The position numbers were made by a program, and so were the translations under genes. Positions 42,270 to 45,190 of a DNA stretch of 45,190 nucleotides are shown one piece after another (the stretch's first letter is position 1; every line of letters begins with the position of its first letter). The stretch comes from an uncultured Porphyromonadaceae bacterium (GTDB lineage: Bacteria; Bacteroidota; Bacteroidia; Bacteroidales; Muribaculaceae): assembly GCA_947573485.1 (NCBI GenBank), contig CANPGB010000026.1:1-45190 (forward strand). The letters run 5' to 3'. Under the pieces are notes generated by a model that saw nothing but the letters and a program-made list of their open reading frames with translations, was not told the origin of the DNA and did no database searches.

Positions 42270-44915
42270 TCATTTCACTATAAGGCGCCACAGCTCTCCT
42301 ATCCAGAGCACTACCGAGGTGCCTCCGATTATTATAAGCCAGTCGGTAAGGGCAAGAGGCTGAACCGAGAAGAAGGGGCCGCCAACTGTCACTATGAAAA
42401 TCTGCCCGACCAGAATAAGCGCGGCAATGAGCACAAAGCCTCCCGCATCTTTGAAGTGGAAAGCGCTGCGGCCGGTCTCGAAAGCGCGGGCATTGAACAT
42501 GTTCCAGAACTGCAGGAACACAAAGGTTGTGAAGAACACCGTAAGTTCAAAGGGCGAAAGGCCCGTATTCTCGCCCATAGGCACTCGCCCTATCTGCGTC
42601 AGCGAGGTGATTTCAGTGTGCTGCAGGTAATAGAGGAAGCCAAGAAGAGCGACAAAGAAAATCACACCCACACCCACTATAAAGCGCCACATGGCAGGAT
42701 TGATAATGAAGGCAGTGCGGCTGCGGGGCTTGTCGCGCATAACACTCTCCGACGGCGGGAGCGAGGCAAGAGCCATGGCGGCGAACGTATCCATTATAAG
42801 ATTCACCCAAAGCATCTGCGTCACCGTAAGCGGCGATTGTGTGCCCATGAAGGCACCGCAGAGCACTATGAGGCACGCAACCACATTCACGGTCATCTGG
42901 AAGAGGATAAAGCGCTGTATGTTCTGGTACAGCGAGCGGCCCCACATCACGGCACGGCCTATCGACTTGAACGAGTTGTCGACGATAGTTATATCCGACG
43001 CCTCCTTGGCCACCGAAGTGCCGTCGCCCATAGAGAGACCCACCTGCGCGGCCTTCAGAGCCGGGGCGTCGTTAGTGCCGTCGCCCGTCACGGCCACAAC
43101 CTCATTGCGTGCCTGCAGGGCCTCTACAAGGCGTTTCTTATCCATCGGGCGGGCGCGGGCTATAATCTTGAAGTCGCCCACACGCTCACGCAACTGTCCG
43201 TCGGTAAGCTCGGCAACCTCTACGCCGGTTATAATATTCTTGTCGCCGTCAGTGGCATCGTTCCACAAGCCCACCTGACGGCCAATTTCCTTGGCCGTGG
43301 CAGGAGTATCGCCTGTTACGATTTTCACCTGTATCCCGGCGTCTATCACCTCGCGCACTGCCGCGGGCACCTCGGCACGGACAGGGTCGGAAATAGCCGC
43401 AATACCCAGGAACACAAGGCGGTCGGCCACGAGCTTGCCGTCGGCGATAACGGTATCGCCCGGACGAAGCTCCTGATAGGCGAAACCAAGTGTGCGCATC
43501 GCCATATTCTGATATTCAAGTAGCTGCGCGTCGATTTCAGCTTTGGTCACACCCGGAGTCTCTTGGCAGAGCCCGAACACAATCTCGGGGGCTCCTTTCA
43601 CATAGAGTATGCTCTTGCCCTCGCTGTCGCTCACCACGGTAGCCATGAACTTGCGCTCGGTAGAGAACGGTATCTCATCGGTCTTGGTAACTGACGCGCG
43701 CAGCTTTGCATAGTCGGCGCCGCGGGCCTGCAACCACAGCAGGAGTGCTCCCTCGGTGGGGTTGCCGAGCACCGACGGCTTCTCACCCGAGAGGTCGAGC
43801 TGCGCCGTGGTATTGGCGGCGATACCCTCGAAGATAACCTTATCAGAGGGTTCGCCGAAGAAATTGGTCTTGTACACCCTCATCTGGTTCTCGGTGAGGG
43901 TGCCCGTCTTATCGGTGCATATCACGGTGGTGGCGCCCATGGTCTCGCAGGCGTGGAGCTTGCGCACAAGGTTGTTGGTGCGCAGCATCCGCCGCATGGA
44001 GTAGGCCAGCGAGAGGGTCACTGCCATAGGCAGGCCTTCGGGTACCGATACCACAATAAGCGCCACGGCCACCATGAGGGTCTGCAGGAAGAACGTCGTG
44101 AAGGTAATCCAGTCGAAGTCGGCATGCACGAAGTAGAGTGCCATGCGACCCACAATTATTGCGATACCTATAATATACGATATACGGGCAATGAGTTTGC
44201 CAAGGCCGTCGAGCTGCTCGTTGAGCGGAGTTTTTACCGAGTCGTCGATTTGGGCTGCGGTATACACCTTGCCGTTCTCGGTGGCATCGCCCACGGCGGT
44301 GACTTCCATAACACCGTGCCCCTCCATTACCTTGGTGCCACGCAGCACATGATTCGAGGGGAAGGTGGCTTCGGAGTCGAACTGCGCCGGGTCGGTGGTC
44401 TTGTGGCAGAGAGGCTCGCCGGTGAGTGTCGATTCATCAACGTTGAGCTGCACGGCCTCAAGCAAGGTGCCGTCGGCAGGTATGTCGTTGCCTGTGTTGA
44501 GAATCACTATATCGCCGACCACAACGTCTTTCTTCGACACTTGCCCGGGAGCGCCGTTGCGCACTATCTGCACGGGCTCATCGTCGTTTACCTGGTTAAG
44601 AATGGCAAACTCGCGGTCGGCTTTGAGCTCGAAGTAGAAAGCCAGGCCGGTGGCAAGCAATATCGCGATGAAGATACCAACAGGCTCGAAGAAAACGCCC
44701 GGCCCCTCGTCGAGGCCATAATACTCGTAGAACGAAATACCCAACGAGAGCACTCCGGCTACAAGGAGAATTATTACAAGAGGGTCGGAAAACTTGCCGA
44801 GGAAACGCTGCCAGAGCGTCTCTTTCTGCGGCGGCGTGAGTATGTTGCTGCCATGAAGGCGACGGCTCTCTTCTACCTGCGGGTCGGAGAGTCCTTGATA
44901 CTGCTTCTCTGCCAT
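42270..44915 (-). CDS. calcium-type P-type ATPase
   Basis: An 881-residue cation-pumping ATPase of the P2 (PMCA/SERCA-like) class, at the inner membrane. It has an N-terminal cation-ATPase domain (YQGLSDPQVEESRRLHGSN), TGEP at 165-168, PEGLP at 292-296 in helix 4 (the calcium-pump form of this motif), the phosphorylated Asp335 in CTDKTGTLT, a nucleotide-binding KGAPE, VTGDTPATA, GDGTNDAPALK and the helix-6 block NLIMDTFAAMALA with the Asn/Asp pair. Its length is normal. Ca2+ is the likely ion, but Mn2+ or other ions cannot be excluded. It is transcribed alone, convergent to the polysaccharide module. Confidence 0.93.
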   Translation of the reverse strand: MAEKQYQGLSDPQVEESRRLHGSNILTPPQKETLWQRFLGKFSDPLVIILLVAGVLSLGISFYEYYGLDEGPGVFFEPVGIFIAILLATGLAFYFELKADREFAILNQVNDDEPVQIVRNGAPGQVSKKDVVVGDIVILNTGNDIPADGTLLEAVQLNVDESTLTGEPLCHKTTDPAQFDSEATFPSNHVLRGTKVMEGHGVMEVTAVGDATENGKVYTAAQIDDSVKTPLNEQLDGLGKLIARISYIIGIAIIVGRMALYFVHADFDWITFTTFFLQTLMVAVALIVVSVPEGLPMAVTLSLAYSMRRMLRTNNLVRKLHACETMGATTVICTDKTGTLTENQMRVYKTNFFGEPSDKVIFEGIAANTTAQLDLSGEKPSVLGNPTEGALLLWLQARGADYAKLRASVTKTDEIPFSTERKFMATVVSDSEGKSILYVKGAPEIVFGLCQETPGVTKAEIDAQLLEYQNMAMRTLGFAYQELRPGDTVIADGKLVADRLVFLGIAAISDPVRAEVPAAVREVIDAGIQVKIVTGDTPATAKEIGRQVGLWNDATDGDKNIITGVEVAELTDGQLRERVGDFKIIARARPMDKKRLVEALQARNEVVAVTGDGTNDAPALKAAQVGLSMGDGTSVAKEASDITIVDNSFKSIGRAVMWGRSLYQNIQRFILFQMTVNVVACLIVLCGAFMGTQSPLTVTQMLWVNLIMDTFAAMALASLPPSESVMRDKPRSRTAFIINPAMWRFIVGVGVIFFVALLGFLYYLQHTEITSLTQIGRVPMGENTGLSPFELTVFFTTFVFLQFWNMFNARAFETGRSAFHFKDAGGFVLIAALILVGQIFIVTVGGPFFSVQPLALTDWLIIIGGTSVVLWIGELWRLIVK

Positions 44916-44976
44916 AAGGGTGTTTTATGTTTTGGGGAGCTTGATTATACTTTTACTTATACTTATTATTAACACG

Positions 44977-44984
44977 CAAAGGTA
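44977..44984 (-). promoter_or_regulatory. -7 element of the P-type ATPase promoter
   Basis: The minus strand reads TACCTTTG followed by CG, matching TAnnTTTG, about 61 bases before the ATG. The -33 box is weak (TTTA). Confidence 0.6.
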
Positions 44985-45084
44985 CGTATTTTTTCGGGCT
45001 AATTAAATAATAAATTTTATTTTGCTTATAATTAGCTTATTACAAAATTATAGCAAAAATAATTCAAAAAAACTTGCCAAAAAA

Positions 45085-45116
45085 TTTGGTAGTATCAAAA
45101 ACATCTCGTAATTTTG
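45085..45116 (+). promoter_or_regulatory. promoter of tRNA-Val
   Basis: TTTG at 45085-45088, 20 bases, TAATTTTG at 45109-45116, with the tRNA beginning 20 bases further on. It is a consensus Bacteroidetes promoter in a very A/T-rich stretch. Confidence 0.87.
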
Positions 45117-45136
45117 CATCGCTTTTGACAAGGAAG

Positions 45137-45190
45137 GGGCGCTTAGCTCAGCTGGTTCAGAGCATCTGCCTTACAAGCAGAGGGTCGGGG
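45137..45190 (+). tRNA. tRNA-Val (anticodon UAC), 5' part
   Basis: The sequence has the GGGCGCT acceptor strand, TA, a GCTC...GAGC D-arm with AGCTGGTTC, and an anticodon arm TCTGC-CTTACAA-GCAGA with anticodon TAC at 45172-45174. The variable region GGGTC and the start of the T-stem follow; the window ends before the T-loop. The anticodon reads GUA-type valine codons. Confidence 0.94.

Overview
The window reads as a chromosome segment from a GC-rich member of the Bacteroidales. The evidence is the promoter type (a -33 TTTG and a -7 TAnnTTTG about 19-20 bases apart, seen before several genes), a SprA-type giant outer-membrane protein of the type IX secretion system, a TonB-dependent receptor with a carboxypeptidase-like N-terminal domain, an OstA-like protein, and a TPP-riboswitch-led thi operon of the Bacteroidetes kind. 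A gut Muribaculaceae-like lineage fits, but the sequence alone does not fix the family. Almost everything is chromosomal core; I see no phage, insertion sequence, integrase or CRISPR array.

Layout. 1-4040: the end of glyceraldehyde-3-phosphate dehydrogenase, a serine-rich coiled-coil protein, a secreted surface protein with an unusual upstream region (11-base G tract, 13-bp inverted repeat), then a cluster of GC-rich intergenic repeats. 4041-5614: tcdA, an unknown secreted protein and tRNA-Leu(UAG), all on the minus strand. 5731-13915: a plus-strand envelope and housekeeping run: a SurA-like prolyl isomerase, an OstA-like lipopolysaccharide-transport protein, an acyltransferase, a membrane metallophosphoesterase, Tex and a short FolK-like protein. 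13901-15259: dtd and a family 2 glycosyltransferase on the minus strand.

15442-22176: a promoter, a TPP riboswitch and a ten-gene thiamine operon (thiS, a TenI-ThiE fusion, thiG, thiH, thiF, tenA, thiD, a HAD phosphatase and a flavodoxin-fold oxidoreductase). The thiazole branch (ThiS/F/G/H) is complete, but the pyrimidine side is TenA plus ThiD with no thiC. This suggests that the pyrimidine is salvaged rather than made, unless thiC lies elsewhere. 22298-32637: a minus-strand run TonB receptor -> ruvA -> sprA, whose promoter is back to back with that of gyrB.

32818-42257: gyrB, RNase R, folB and a three-gene polysaccharide export module (Wza-like lipoprotein, Wzc-like tyrosine kinase, polymerase-like membrane protein). 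42270-44915: a calcium-type P-type ATPase. The window ends inside tRNA-Val(UAC). I did not find a clearly new biological system. The most unusual items are the thiamine operon (fusion, altered ThiF, missing thiC, two extra enzymes) and the possibly phase-variable promoter of the surface protein.
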